A DNA stretch of 64,000 nucleotides from Cordylochernes scorpioides (GCA_030710605.1 CP092880.1:9505131-9569130); one strand, 5' to 3'; positions 17,100 to 27,492 are shown, counted from the first letter of the stretch. The notes: generated from the sequence alone by a model not told the origin. Program-made: numbers and translations.

Positions 17100-18650
17100 G
17101 GATTTCTTTTTTTTTTCTCACATGTCCACTTAATTATTTACAAGTCTTTACTTAAAATTAAAGAAGGCTTAAAACTAAATTTTTATAAAGCTTAGTAAAT
17201 TTTTGAGCTTCAATTTTTATATTTGTATTTTTTTATAAAAGACTTATCATTTAATGCGCATTTATTTCTTATTAAAAAAAAAATAGTTAGCATTTTCCCT
17301 AACATATATATAAGCCTTATAATTAAAAGAACATATGTCTTTAAATATATATATTTTGGTATTTTAGAGTAGCCCTTATTGTTTTTGGGGAAGTAGGTTT
17401 CAAACTTGACTTTCAAAACTAAACTAAAATTCTTATTAAAGAAAAAGTATTAATAATGCAAAACGTTACGATGAGCTTTTAAATATTTTATTTTATATTA
17501 TATTCATAAAAATCAATTTAAAATTTAGACTTTAATTTAGAGAACGAAATTTAGGCTAAAATCAACTTCGCTCTCTTTATTTTCGATTTGTTAAAACAAC
17601 AGAGTTGTTTATTTCCTATTGCGCAAGTTTTTTTTTTAAAGAAGTTGGTCCACCTTTAGTCATATGTTTTGGTTATCAATTTTTATTCTTTGAGCAAAAC
17701 ATAAATTTTATATAAGATTTAGCGTTTTTTAAAATATTTAAACTTAATATATCAACTGGCTATAATCAAGGGCAGGAATTGTTTTTAAAGGTATTTAGAA
17801 ACTTATTTCGCCCATTTTCTAATCAATGTTTATTGCCATACCAATAGATATCCTGTTTCCTACACAAATATATAGAGAATATAAATCAATTATATTAATA
17901 ATAATTAGGATGCAAATAATGCTTGGTATTAATGACTTAAGGCTTCAATAATTTAAAGTAATACGATTTTCAACAATGTTATTGCTTCCCATAGTAAACA
18001 CGCAGTGTCCCTTTAGTTTTAAACTCGAAAAAATACATGCATACATACAATATATTTATACAAGAATTTAAAACTTAAATGTGTATCCAAACAGGTTTAA
18101 CCTCTTTAATATGTATGACCAAGTGTATAAATAAGATTTTATAAATCAAAAACACAAGCACAACAACTCAAAAACCTCATTAGATGGTCTTGTGTAAAAT
18201 TATTTTTTAAATTGTTCTGTACTCACCTTTTGTTTGAACTATATTAAAGTGTATCATTAAAAAAAATTAAATATAAAGTTATCTTTTAAACATATATATA
18301 TTTTTGTCTTCAAACTATTGAAAATATTCCTCATTAAAGAAAAAATAGTCATAACAGAATCTTGCATATTCTTTCAAATAAATGTTTATTGTTAGAATTA
18401 AACAAGTTTTGACCTTGGAATATTTTTGCTAAACTTCCTTGAAGACATACTTTCAATTTGTTTGTGTTTTGGCGTGGCAGTAAAATGAAACTTAATGAAA
18501 TCTGATTTTTCATTTATTTATGGAGGTAAAAAACCAGCTTTTATATAAAGTTAGGCCCAAGTTGGTCATTAGAGTAGTTGATAGAACTATATGGCTTTAA
18601 GGAAGCTAATCTAATTTTTAATCTATAACCTAAGAACAACTGATAATATT
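17100..18650. other. AT-rich 1.5 kb, no gene seen
   Basis: Strongly A/T-rich with many T and A runs. It holds only short low-complexity frames. No RNA gene, inverted termini or recognisable repeat was found. Confidence 0.5.
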
Positions 18651-18792
18651 GTAATATAGAAAATTAGGAAAGACAAACTTCAGAATGACACAGTAATTTA
18701 TTTAAGGCAAGAACAAAATCAACATTTATATAAGATAAGCAATGAGGGCAGTTTCCAGAGTAGAAAAATATAAATAAAATAAACATCAATTT

Positions 18793-19194
18793 AAGAAAAA
18801 AGCATCTCTTTATCGTGCAACTGAAAGTTGCTGATGGCTTGCACCATCTATCGGAATAAATATAAACTATTCTCGTTGATTTTTAATTATTCCAGAATTG
18901 GCCAAATACAGTGGTACCTCGACATACGAGTTTAATTCGTTCCGCAACCTTGCTCGTATCTTGAATTACTCGTATCTCGAAGCAAATTTCCCCATACAAA
19001 ATTCCCATTTAAAATCACAGATTAATATCTTCAACACTACCGAACCGAACTCGTATCTCGAATTTCGCTTGTAACTCAAAGCAAAAAATCACTTGCTCGT
19101 CGGCTCTTATCTCGAAAACCTCGTATGTTGGGGCGCTCGTATGTCGAGGTACCACTGTACTTTCAGTTGCATGATAAGGAGATGCCTTTTTCTT
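18793..19194. mobile_element. MITE type H with TTAA-like flanks, split by a Tigger MITE
   Basis: Ends GAAAAAAGCATCTCTTTATC and, inverted, GATAAGGAGATGCCTTTTTC are flanked by TTAA on both sides. The interior TTGCACCATCTATCGGAATA is shared with the copy at 28.75 kb. A 249-bp Tigger-type MITE occupies its right half. Confidence 0.65.
18909..19157. mobile_element. pogo/Tigger-type MITE, TA target
   Basis: Terminal inverted repeats CAGTGGTACCTCGACATACG and its complement, flanked by TA at 18907-18908 and 19158-19159. This terminus is the Tigger (pogo) pattern. No transposase is encoded. Confidence 0.85.
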
Positions 19195-19349
19195 AATCTA
19201 TGCACCTTATCCCAGTACAATATCATATTTGTACTAATTTTTCATAAACATCAAAGTTGATAATCTGTATATAAAATATAAATACATAGCTCCTTCTCTA
19301 TGGGAGCTGTGACCCACAGATTTCAAATATTGTAGTTACTGACATGGAT

Positions 19350-19574
19350 CTAACATGTTTCTACCAAGGATTCTCTTAGTCTTGAAACTTTGTCCTTAGT
19401 AGCTTCACATCTTTTCTCTTGCGGCGTGAAGAGTGACTTCAGTGTTGTATCGTCAATAGGTACATCGTCTTCTTGTAGGGAAGTCTTGACTTTGACATAG
19501 CAGTGGAATCCTGAAGTCAGTCTTGGAAAATGTAAATCACAGCATTCAAGGCCTTGAGGTATTCTCAGAGATCC
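19350..19574 (-). CDS. Short unassigned open frame inside the LTR-like element
   Basis: Seventy-four sense codons lie between an upstream TGA and a TAG. The translation is of mixed, protein-like composition (GLECCDLHFPRLTSGF, VKTSLQEDDVPIDD, SLFTPQEKRCEATK). It has no ATG near its start, so it would be part of a longer or spliced product. It may be a remnant of gag or a captured exon. I cannot name it. Confidence 0.3.
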   Translation of the reverse strand, partial: GSLRIPQGLECCDLHFPRLTSGFHCYVKVKTSLQEDDVPIDDTTLKSLFTPQEKRCEATKDKVSRLRESLVETC

Positions 19575-19970
19575 TCAGTTTGTCTTCTCTAATCTACCCA
19601 GTATCTCCACCAAATGTCACATAGAAAATTAGGAAAGACAAACTTCAGGAAGACACAGCAATTTACTTAACAAAATCAACATTTAAAAGATACAAGATAA
19701 GCAATGAGGAAAGTTTCCAGAGTGGCAAATAATATAAATATCAAAAGTAATAATCTGTATTTAATAAATATGTTGCTACAATAAGTCCCCCACATTGTTT
19801 GCCACAGCTTAACCTGAGAAACTAACCCAACCTATCAGTGGCCACAATCAGCATCAAAAACAATGAGAAGGACAAGAGAGTAATGTTCTACCTCCAAAAT
19901 CTCACATTTTGTTAACTAATCAACAATTTAAAATGTGCATCCCTTTGTGAAAAATTATTATTTTTTTGTT

Positions 19971-20193
19971 TATCCCTAGTACAAGCAGTACAGGCCATGA
20001 TAATCATGGTGGGTAGAAGTTGGCTTTTACTGTAATTGCACCACATGTCTACAAATGTGAAAAGCAATTCGACTTAGCACTTACAAATGTGCCAGAGCCT
20101 CGTTTGGTTACTTGCACTCACTGGTGGGGTTGGACTTTTCCAGAATCGGGGGCCATTTTTTTTTTTATCCGAAAAAGTGCCCAATTGGTGAAT
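19971..20193 (-). mobile_element. tRNA-type SINE, truncated copy
   Basis: Matches the SINE found full length at 41.65 kb: TATCCCTAGTACA...GGCCATGATAATCATGG...AAAGCAATTCGACTTAGCAC...CAGAATCGGGGGCCATT. It stops in the tRNA-related head at GTGAATC, where a pogo-type MITE half begins. Confidence 0.75.
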
Positions 20194-20262
20194 CCGCTCC
20201 CTAAAGGACACTTTGGCTCTGCAATTAGGTGTCCTTTACAGGGAGGTTCTACTGTCTTCAGA
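20194..20262. mobile_element. Half of a pogo-like MITE (type P)
   Basis: CTCCCTAAAGGACACTTTGG...GGAGGTTCTACTGT is the right half of the type P palindrome seen complete at 20919-21072. Confidence 0.65.
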
Positions 20263-20345
20263 GATATAAAAACATCTGTATCATATTCTCTCTCTTCCTT
20301 GAGGTAACCAGGATTCCAGGAGCCATGTACTAAAGCCTCTACCAT

Positions 20346-20772
20346 TCTATATACAGTTATCAGCGTCATGCGTTCTGTCACCGTTTGCTTTTGGTGGCGT
20401 GATCGTAGCGAGCCAATAGGAGAGCGCCATTCAGGTGTCACCGTTTGCTGCGCCACCACGTGGCGCGACGGTGACCTTGAGTGACGTAATGACAGGGTAG
20501 GAACAAGAAATCACTTGCTATCATTATCATATCATTTTATGTATATATCAGATTTAAAATATATTCATACAAAAAATCTATATAATACAATTTTCAAATA
20601 TCGTTGTGAAAATTTACATTTTTATTTTTGTATTTTAAAAACACACAAAGATTGAAGCGGGACGTTTCAAAAGAGTGCCATCCACGACACCAATTTATAA
20701 TTGTAAAGAATAGTATTTTAATAAAACATTTAATCGGGTAAAACCCGGGAGTTGCCCGGGTCATTCGGCTAG
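20346..20772 (+). mobile_element. Helitron B
   Basis: The 5' end TCTATATACAGTTATCAGCG and the 3' end ACCCGGGAGTTGCCCGGGTC then ATTCGGCTAG (CTAG 20769-20772) and T bound a 427-bp copy. The hairpin loop region has one change from the usual GCGTTGC. Confidence 0.75.
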
Positions 20773-20918
20773 TATTATATAATACAATGTTTACTTGAAT
20801 GGCTCTAATGTCTGTGTTTATAACAGCATCACTTTGGAATAAGATTTTAGATTGTTGAAACCATTGAGACTTTGTTCTAACCAAGTTGTCAGTTATACCA
20901 AGGTTCTCTGGTATATAC

Positions 20919-21072
20919 AGTAGAACCTCTCTGTAAAGGACACCTAGTTGCAGAGCTAAGTGTCCTTTAGGGAGAAGTGTCCTCTTAATGGAGAGTTCTT
21001 TGATGGTAAAAATGGTAAACAATGAAAACTGTCCTTTGTAGAGAGGTGTCCTCTCATGGAGGTTCTACTGTA
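20919..21072. mobile_element. pogo-like MITE type P, complete
   Basis: TA-flanked palindrome: CAGTAGAACCTCTCTGTAAA ... CTCATGGAGGTTCTACTG. The arms carry GGACACCT, TGCAGAGC and GTGTCCT motifs. Copies recur throughout the window (23.75, 37.3, 37.7, 42.8, 50.9, 51.5, 56.1, 57.6 and 58.75 kb). Confidence 0.8.
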
Positions 21073-21177
21073 TGGTAAACATCTTCTCTACAAAGAGGTG
21101 AAGAAAATAGAGAAGAGTGGAATGATTGGTCAGAGAGAGGACTGTATTACATGGTGCTACTCCCACAATGTGGTATA

Positions 21178-21554
21178 TCTTCTATATATATAAAAATGTT
21201 TGTATGTTTGTTTGTTTGTATGTCCGGTATACAAATTCGCAGTAGTTCACTAATTCAAACCAAAATTTCCATACATAGGTAAAAAAATATGGGGAAGACG
21301 ATAGGCTATTTTAAAAAATATATAAATCAATTATTAAAACTATATATTTCAAATTATTCTACTTAGCTCGCGAGCAGCGCCTCTAGCGGTGAAGATGGGA
21401 GGTAATATCAGCTGACCTAATGTACATGTAAAGTTTGGAGCGGGACGTTTCACAAGAGTGACATCCACAGCGCCAATTTATAATTGTAACGAATATTGTT
21501 TGAATAAAACATTTAATCGGGTAAACCCGGGCGTTGCCCGGGTCATTCGTCTAG
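21178..21554 (+). mobile_element. Helitron A, short complete copy
   Basis: The 5' end TCTTCTATATATATAAAAAT follows A. The 3' end AAACCCGGGCGTTGCCCGGG then TCATTCGTCTAG (CTAG 21551-21554) precedes T. The shared text GTATGTCCGGTATACAAATT and GGGACGTTTCACAAGAGTGA links it to the copy at 1.6-2.4 kb. At 377 bp it is one of the clearest complete copies. Confidence 0.8.
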
Positions 21555-21768
21555 TCTTCTATAAAGGCATGCTTACCAAGGTCCTATTATTGAGGATCCT
21601 TGAGGTTGTTTTTCTAAGGGCATTAAAAAAAGTATCTTGACAAATAAAGGAAATCAATATTGTCTGTATTAGAGGTGTATTAAACCTGTGTTCTTATACA
21701 AATATTTGTGTTTGTGAACTTGAGGCTCTACCTTTTGCTCATTACTGATTAGGTTCAATTTGGATTAT

Positions 21769-22289
21769 TCTATATACAGTTACGAGCGTCATGCGTCGTC
21801 AATTCTTCATCTCTGTCACCGTTTGCTTTTTTTTTTTGGAATGGCGCTCTCCTATTGGTTGGCTACGATCACGTAGCTACGATGGCGCCGCCACTACGCG
21901 AGACACTTTGTTTTTTGACTTTGCCCCCCCACTCGCTCTTTGGTTGTTGTAACTATTGTGTTGGAGCGGGTCGCTCCTTAAATAAATGCATATATTATTT
22001 GTAACCCCAAGGAGAATCCTCTGTAAGACCTGTGTGTCTTAATAAAGGCTTTTGTGTGTGTGTAAATGCATATATTAGTTAATAACTAAATGGAATCCTC
22101 TCTTTCTTTTTCCCAGTAAGAGACGCCTACGGAAGCCAAAAGTACATAGACAGATAAAGCACATAGGCTATAGTTATTAACTAATATATGCATACATTTA
22201 AGGCACCAATTTATAATTGTAACAAATAGTATTTGAAACAAAACATTCAATCGGGTAAAACACGGGTGTTGCCCGGGTCATTCGGCTAG
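21769..22289 (+). mobile_element. Helitron B containing a tiny LINE insertion
   Basis: The 5' end is TCTATATACAGTTACGAGCG. The 3' end is ACACGGGTGTTGCCCGGGTC then ATTCGGCTAG (CTAG 22286-22289) and T. It carries the type B centre TGGCGCTCTCCTATTGGTTG. It is longer than its sisters because a 65-bp LINE tail sits at 21998-22062. Confidence 0.8.
21998..22062 (+). mobile_element. Extremely 5'-truncated LINE, 65 bp, with 15-bp TSD
   Basis: TTTGTAACCCCAAGGAGAAT ... AATAAAGGCTTTTGTGTGTG matches the 3' end of the LINE at 54542-55678. It is flanked by TAAATGCATATATTA at 21983-21997 and 22063-22077. Only the last bases before the GT-repeat tail were copied. Confidence 0.85.
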
Positions 22290-22395
22290 TAGATTATAAA
22301 CACAGGGTAATAAAACCATATCCAAATAAATAGTGTATGATGTTTTGGTAATAGTCGTTACCTTTACTCATTACCTCTCATTATTTTGTGTTGCT
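22290..22395. mobile_element. Foldback MITE (type F), partial
   Basis: AGATTATAAACACAGGGTAA then CCAAATAAATAGTGTATGAT matches one arm of the type F palindrome; the other arm is missing. Confidence 0.55.
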
Positions 22396-22544
22396 TGATG
22401 CTCTCAGTTTCTACTCTGAAATCCTGTTTACAACATGTTGTTGTTGTTAGGCACACAGCCCAAGTACAGGATCCCAGTTGGTAGATATTGGTGACAGCTC
22501 ATATATTCTAAGTACTCTACATGTCTTCACACTCTAGAAGCAGT

Positions 22545-23640
22545 TTTAAATTTTGCACTTGCATAGTATCAAACCCCACTTTTGGTTACTTGAATACTTG
22601 CATGGATTTGGTCTTATTACCTTGTGTCGAACTTGCATGGTATGAGACTTCAGTTTTGGTTACTTGAACTTGCATAGTATTATATCCTAGTTTTGGTTAC
22701 CTGCACTTGCATAGTATGAGGCATACTTTTGTTTACTTGCCTTTGCATAGTACGAGAGCCCAGTTTTGGTTACTTTCCCTTGCGTAGTATGAGACTCCAG
22801 TTTTGGTTACTTGAACATGCATAGTATTATATCCTAGTTTTGGTTACCTGCACTAGCATAGTATGAGGCATACTTTTGTTTACTTGCCTTTGCATAGTAC
22901 GAGAGCCCAGTTTTGGTTACTTGCCCTTGCGTAGTATGAGACTCCATTTATGGTTACTTGAACATGCATAGTATTATATCCTAGTTTTGGTTACCTGCAC
23001 TAGCATAGTATGAGGCATACTTTTGTTTACTTGCCTTTGCATAGTACGAGAGCCCAGTTTTGGTTACTTGCCCTTGCGTAGTATGAGACTCCAGTTTTGG
23101 TTACTTGAACATGCATAGTATTATATCCTAATTTTGGTTACCTGCACTTGCATAGTACGAGAGCCCAGTTTTGTTTACTTGCCTTTGCATAGTATGAGAC
23201 CCCAGTTTTGGTTACTTGAACATGCATAGTATTAAATTATAAAACTATTTTAGAGGCGTAATATTCTTTTTAAAATAAAACTTTTATTATGCCTCTAAAA
23301 TAGTTTTATAATTTGATAACAGATGGCACTCTAGTACATTGTAATGCATAGTATTATATCCTAGTTTTGGTTACCTGCACTTGCATAGTACAAGAGCCCA
23401 GTTTTGGTTACCTGCACTTGCATAGTACAAGAGCCCAGTTTTGTTTACCTGCCTTTGCGTAGTATGAGACCCCAGTTTTGGTTACTTGCCCTTGTGTAGT
23501 ATTTGACCCCAATTATGGTTGCTTGAACATGCATAGTATTATATCTCAGTTTTGATTACTTGAATATACATAGTATGAGACTCCAGTTTTGGCTGCTTGC
23601 ACTTGTGTAGTTTGAGACCCCAGTTTTAGTTCCTTGTATT
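22545..23640. repeat. Satellite with 36-37-bp units in a 147-bp higher-order repeat
   Basis: Units of the form GCATAGTATGAGACCCCAGT TTTGGTTACTTG repeat for about 1.1 kb. Four unit variants recur in the same order, so the marker TATATCCTAG appears at 22681, 22828, 22975 and 23122, an exact 147-bp spacing three times in a row. Edges are more diverged. All frames contain stops. Confidence 0.9.
23234..23314. mobile_element. 81-bp palindromic MITE inside the satellite
   Basis: AAATTATAAAACTATTTTAG with AGGC is mirrored by GCCTCTAAAATAGTTTTATA with ATTT. It interrupts the satellite at a GCATAGTATT unit start, and a further 29 bases of foreign text follow before the repeat resumes. Confidence 0.7.
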
Positions 23641-23752
23641 TACCCCGAACCTGATCAACCCATTTGCTTCAATTCAACTGGCTATAATTCACAGCACCTA
23701 CTTTAAAATATAGTACCTGAGCATATCCCAGACTTCTGAATCGTACAAATAC

Positions 23753-23914
23753 AGTAGAACCTCCCTGTAAAAGACACCTAATTGCAGAACCAAAGCGTCC
23801 TTTAGGGAGAGATGTCCTCTTACCGGAGAGTTGCTAAATAGTAAAAATGGTAATTTTGCAAATGAAATCTGTCCTTTGTGGAGAGGTGTCCACTAAAGGG
23901 AGGTTATACTGTAT
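23753..23914. mobile_element. pogo-like MITE type P
   Basis: TA-flanked CAGTAGAACCTCCCTGTAAA ... GGGAGGTTATACTG palindrome, diverged centre. Confidence 0.75.
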
Positions 23915-24174
23915 ATGTCTGTAACTATCTGGTCCACACACATACTTTAATTAAACACCACTTGCAACAAAATGTCCTAGAAAAATAACCCCTCTCAAGT
24001 GAATGTTGACATGAATTGATAATCATCTTAGCACACTATAATTTAGCAGAAAATTTTGGTTCTTTGTGGTGTTGAAGAAATTTGACTGTTTGGTTGGTCT
24101 TGTTACCTTTCAAACCATTGTGGGGTTTGTAAACAAAGCAATATTACCCAACTATCTCATGTCCCTTCTATAAT

Positions 24175-24588
24175 TCTATATACAGTTACGAGCGTCATGC
24201 GTTCTTAATTCTTCATTTTTCATCTCTGTCACTGTTTGCTTTTTTTTTGGAATGGCGCTCTCCTATTGGTTGGCTACGATCACGCACCTTTGCCCCCCTC
24301 CCCCATCATGCCCCCCTCACTCGCTTCTTCGTTTTTGTAACTATTGTGTTGGAGCGGGTCGCTCCTTAAATAAATGCATATATTAGTTAATAACTAAATG
24401 GAATCCTCGCTTTCTTTTTCCCAGTAAGAGACGCCTACGGAAGCCAACAGTACATAGACAGATAAAACACATAGGCTATAGTTATTAACTAACATATGCA
24501 TTTATTTAAGGCGCCAATTTATAATTGTAACAAATAGTATTTGAATCAAAACATTCAATCGGGTAAAACACGGGCGTTGCCCGGCTAG
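24175..24588 (+). mobile_element. Helitron B with trimmed terminus
   Basis: The 5' end is TCTATATACAGTTACGAGCG. The 3' hairpin reads ACGGGCGTTGCCCGG and runs directly into CTAG (24585-24588), so the usual seven-base spacer (TCATTCG) and part of the stem are missing. Confidence 0.7.
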
Positions 24589-24818
24589 TGATCTAATATG
24601 TATGTGAGGGTATATATATGGTTTCTTGTAACCCTAGCTTCCATCTGTTGTCTGTGAGGGAACATTCATGGCCACACCTCCCTGAGTATTACGTTACATA
24701 GAGATTATTTAGATTTCTGCTCTTGTTACCTTGTGTTGTGTCTTTTTAACTCAATTATTGCCAGTTCCATCTATTCTTAATGATAATTTACCAAACTTCT
24801 TTGGATTACATAGAAAAT

Positions 24819-25122
24819 GGGGGGGTCGGTGGAAGGCTGGTTAAACCGTTTGGTTTACGACCACTACGACCCGGGTTCGATCCCCGCATTGGACACTTTT
24901 TTCTGTTTAAAAAAAAAAAAAAAATGCTCCAATGGCCCCCCGATTCTTGCAAAAGTCCAACCCCACCAGCGAGTGCAAGTTACCAAACGGGGCTCTGGCA
25001 CATTTGTAAGTGCAAAGTCGAACTGCTTTCACATGTGTAGACATGTAGTGCGCTTACAGTAAAAAGCAGTCGCTAACTACCCACCATGATTATCATGGCC
25101 TGTACCAAGTGTACTAGGGATA
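24819..25122 (+). mobile_element. tRNA-type SINE with target duplication
   Basis: Head: GGGGGGTCGGTGGAAGG, then a box B-like GGGTTCGATCCCCGC. The body runs CGATTCTTGCAAAAGTCCAA ... CATGATTATCATGGCCTGTA, ending CTAGGGATAAGC plus an A run. ACATAGAAAAT lies on both sides (about 24807 and 25137), a plausible 11-bp target duplication. About 300 bp, non-coding, transcribed in principle by Pol III. Confidence 0.85.
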
Positions 25123-25179
25123 AGCAAAAAAAAAAAACATAGAAAATTATAATGAAACAGCAACCAGACCAAGCAAGTA

Positions 25180-25440
25180 CATGGTACAAGTAACACAAGA
25201 AAATAAGACCTAATCCAAATAATTTAATAGTGTGTGACATTTCGGCATCAGAATTTTTGCCAACATCAGACAAAAGAATACATGAGAAAAAATATCAAGT
25301 TTTTAAATAGTACTTTTTTCTCATTTATTCTTTTGTCTGATGATGGTGACAATTCTGTTGCCGAAACGTCACACACTATTAAATTATTTGGATTAGGTCT
25401 TATATTTCTTGTATCTATAATTCAAATTGTGCTTTATCAT
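25180..25440. mobile_element. Foldback MITE type F
   Basis: Long inverted arms: AAGACCTAATCCAAATAATT ... GTGTGACATTTCGG, and CCGAAACGTCACACACTATT with GGATTAGGTCTTAT. The centre contains TTTTGTCTGATGATGGTGAC. No coding frame. Confidence 0.7.
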
Positions 25441-25547
25441 GGTACAAGTAAATTAATAGCATGGTGTCTTCTTGGCAGCCACATTGCTAATGTCCCTTCT
25501 GACTCATCTCTATGGATTTTGGCTTGTTAATTAGGGTAAAAAAAAAT

Positions 25548-25690
25548 AACGGGGCTCTGGCATATTTGTATGTGCAAAGTCGAACTGCTTTTCACATGTG
25601 TAGGCATGTGGTGCACTTACAGTAAAAGCAGTCGCCTTCTTCTACCCACCACGATTATCATGGCTTGTATCTCGTGTACTAGGGATAAGC
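25548..25690 (+). mobile_element. SINE fragment, 3' half
   Basis: Starts at AACGGGGCTCTGGCATATTT and ends CTAGGGATAAGC plus A run; the tRNA-like head is missing. Confidence 0.75.
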
Positions 25691-26007
25691 AAAAAAAAAA
25701 ACTGTTGCTCTATTTAAACTTGGTCACTTGAATGCATGGGAGCCTCAAGACACAACCTATTTCTAATCTATTACCTATTAATATTAGAATAATTTAAACC
25801 ATGAATTCAGTCTCTGTGACCTTGTATACAATAGGATAATAATAAAAAAGAAAACTTTGTCATATTTGAAAGTTTGAACTGTTTCTACAGGTTTAAACAT
25901 GTGGTCTTACATTGTGTTCAGCAGCCATCGCAAAACACATACTCACCATGATTACCATTTAAATTTACTGGCAATTCATTTCTTTTAAATATCATCAAAT
26001 ATTATCT

Positions 26008-26115
26008 CTACAGACCTTACTGCAATGATATGAGTTATTGAATGAGAGGGCTTGGCTCATCAGTAGTGAACCCTCTCAGCGGTTTCGCCAAATTAATCTC
26101 TAGACCGCTCTACTA
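26008..26115. mobile_element. MITE type G fragment
   Basis: GAGAGGGCTTGGCTCATCAG then CCCTCTCAGCGGTTTCGCCA matches the interior of the type G element. Confidence 0.55.
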
Positions 26116-26510
26116 TTTTATTGGACTGGTTTTGTTATATACCCTGCATTTTCTATGGAAGGCAGCTTAGGGGTGTTTGATTACCATGATTACCATTACT
26201 AATGAGCTAGCTGGGTTATCAAGTATAGACCCTGTCTATGTTCAGTCTCATTATATAACAGCCTCTTTTATAACAACAACTTGGTTATAACAACATCACA
26301 ATGTCCTAAGTTTTAAGTGCCAACTGTTTTAACTGGTGTTATTACACAACATAGTGTTTTAAATAGTAACTGGTTCTGGTTCAAATTCACATAAATAGGT
26401 ACCGCTCAGCAAGAGCAACCTAGTTCATGATAATTGAAGAATGAATAATATGTGAAGGGTATTCACATATTAAACAAATTTTAACGCGGGATTTAATCCC
26501 GGTTCATGAC

Positions 26511-26636
26511 TGTCGGGAATCGAGTGTGTTACCCTCTCATCCACCGACTTATTGTCGGGAATCGAGCGTGTTACCCTCTCATCCACCGACTTATTGTCGG
26601 GAATCGAGCGTGTTACCCTCTCATCCACCGACTTTA
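26511..26636. repeat. Three tandem 42-bp units with tRNA-like text
   Basis: TGTCGGGAATCGAGYGTGTT then ACCCTCTCATCCACCGACTT AT repeats at 26511, 26553 and 26595, exact 42-bp spacing. On the minus strand each unit reads GTCGGTGGATGAGAGGGTAA then CACGCTCGATTCCCGACA, which has a box A-like and a box B-like part and pairing ends (GTCGG/CCGAC). There are no spacers, so it is not a CRISPR array. Confidence 0.8.
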
Positions 26637-26654
26637 AATAGTAACTGTTATCAA

Positions 26655-26820
26655 TAATTCTGTGTTTATCAGAAAACTATCTAAAAAAATGGTTTTTATC
26701 CACTTTTAATTCTAAGAATATAATATTCTGTGTTTATCAGAAAACTATCTAAAAAAATGGTTTTTATCCACTTTTAATTCTAAGAATAATATTCTGTGTT
26801 TATCATAAAACTATATTCTT
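26655..26820. repeat. 66-68-bp tandem duplication
   Basis: TTCTGTGTTTATCAGAAAAC then TATCTAAAAAAATGG begins at 26659, 26727 and (partial) 26793. Non-coding. Confidence 0.8.
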
Positions 26821-27139
26821 CTTATCTGCTATCTTGACAACATAGTATTAAAAACCCAAGATATACAGAATGGATTTTTTTTTTCCTCCTTTCTCAAGCC
26901 TCAAGTATAGCCAGAGTTTTGTGAAGTCACTGCATGCGAGTCTGGTGCCAAGCAGTTCTCCGGGTGGTGTTTTGCCAGGGTGGTTACCCCTTCCTTTAGT
27001 AAACAAGGATGGTCAAATCCTGGATCTCTTTGATGATCTTACCTCCTCACGTTCACTAAATGAATATAACACTTGAAACTCACATTAAATTAGGGAGAAA
27101 TTTCACTTTTTTTTTCCATTATCCATATTATGGTACAGG

Positions 27140-27480
27140 CCATGATATTCATGATGGTCTTCTTCCTCTTCATTCTTATCTCCACACTGGGTGAAGTAGA
27201 ATGCCTTTGTCATTAAGACTGGGAGCACTACTCAGTGGCAGGCCGACTTAGCTCCAAAATAAATGGCCTCCTATGACATGAGGAACAGATGCCATGTGCA
27301 GCCGCTCCTAACATGGAGTACAAACACTGCTCATCCTGTATACCTGGATTAGGAGCCCTAACAGGGTACTATCAGCCGGGCCAGCTGAACCCAGGTTTTT
27401 TAGTGAGCTTGTTACTGCTCCCCCTCCTCCTTTTTCATCCGGGCTTGGGACCGGCAAGGGCGGAGTTTTCATGAAGGTAA
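27140..27480 (-). mobile_element. LINE-derived composite retroposon, copy
   Basis: Shares CATTAAGACTGGGAGCACTA, ATGAGGAACAGATGCC, TACCTGGATTAGGAGCCCTA and CATCCGGGCTTGGGACCGGC with the complete copy at 62287-62659, in the same orientation. The far end is diverged. Confidence 0.65.
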
Positions 27481-27492
27481 TAATTGGCAACT

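Larger units (their letters stand above)
18657..19830 (-). mobile_element. Small LTR-like (TRIM-like) element with direct repeats
   Basis: Two diverged direct repeats begin ATAGAAAATTAGGAAAGACA at 18657 and 19620. They continue in parallel (CAGATAAGCAATGAGG-like text, then TAATCTGTATTTA), once the MITEs nested in the left copy are discounted. The right repeat begins TGTCACATAG at 19615. Just inside it, the minus strand reads TGGTGGAGATAC, which starts TGG like a tRNA primer site. The internal segment is only about 300 bp. There is no pol. Old and non-autonomous, if real. Confidence 0.45.

Noticed and set aside
26511-26636. CRISPR-like direct repeats
   Set aside because: The units are contiguous with no unique spacers, and the window is eukaryotic.
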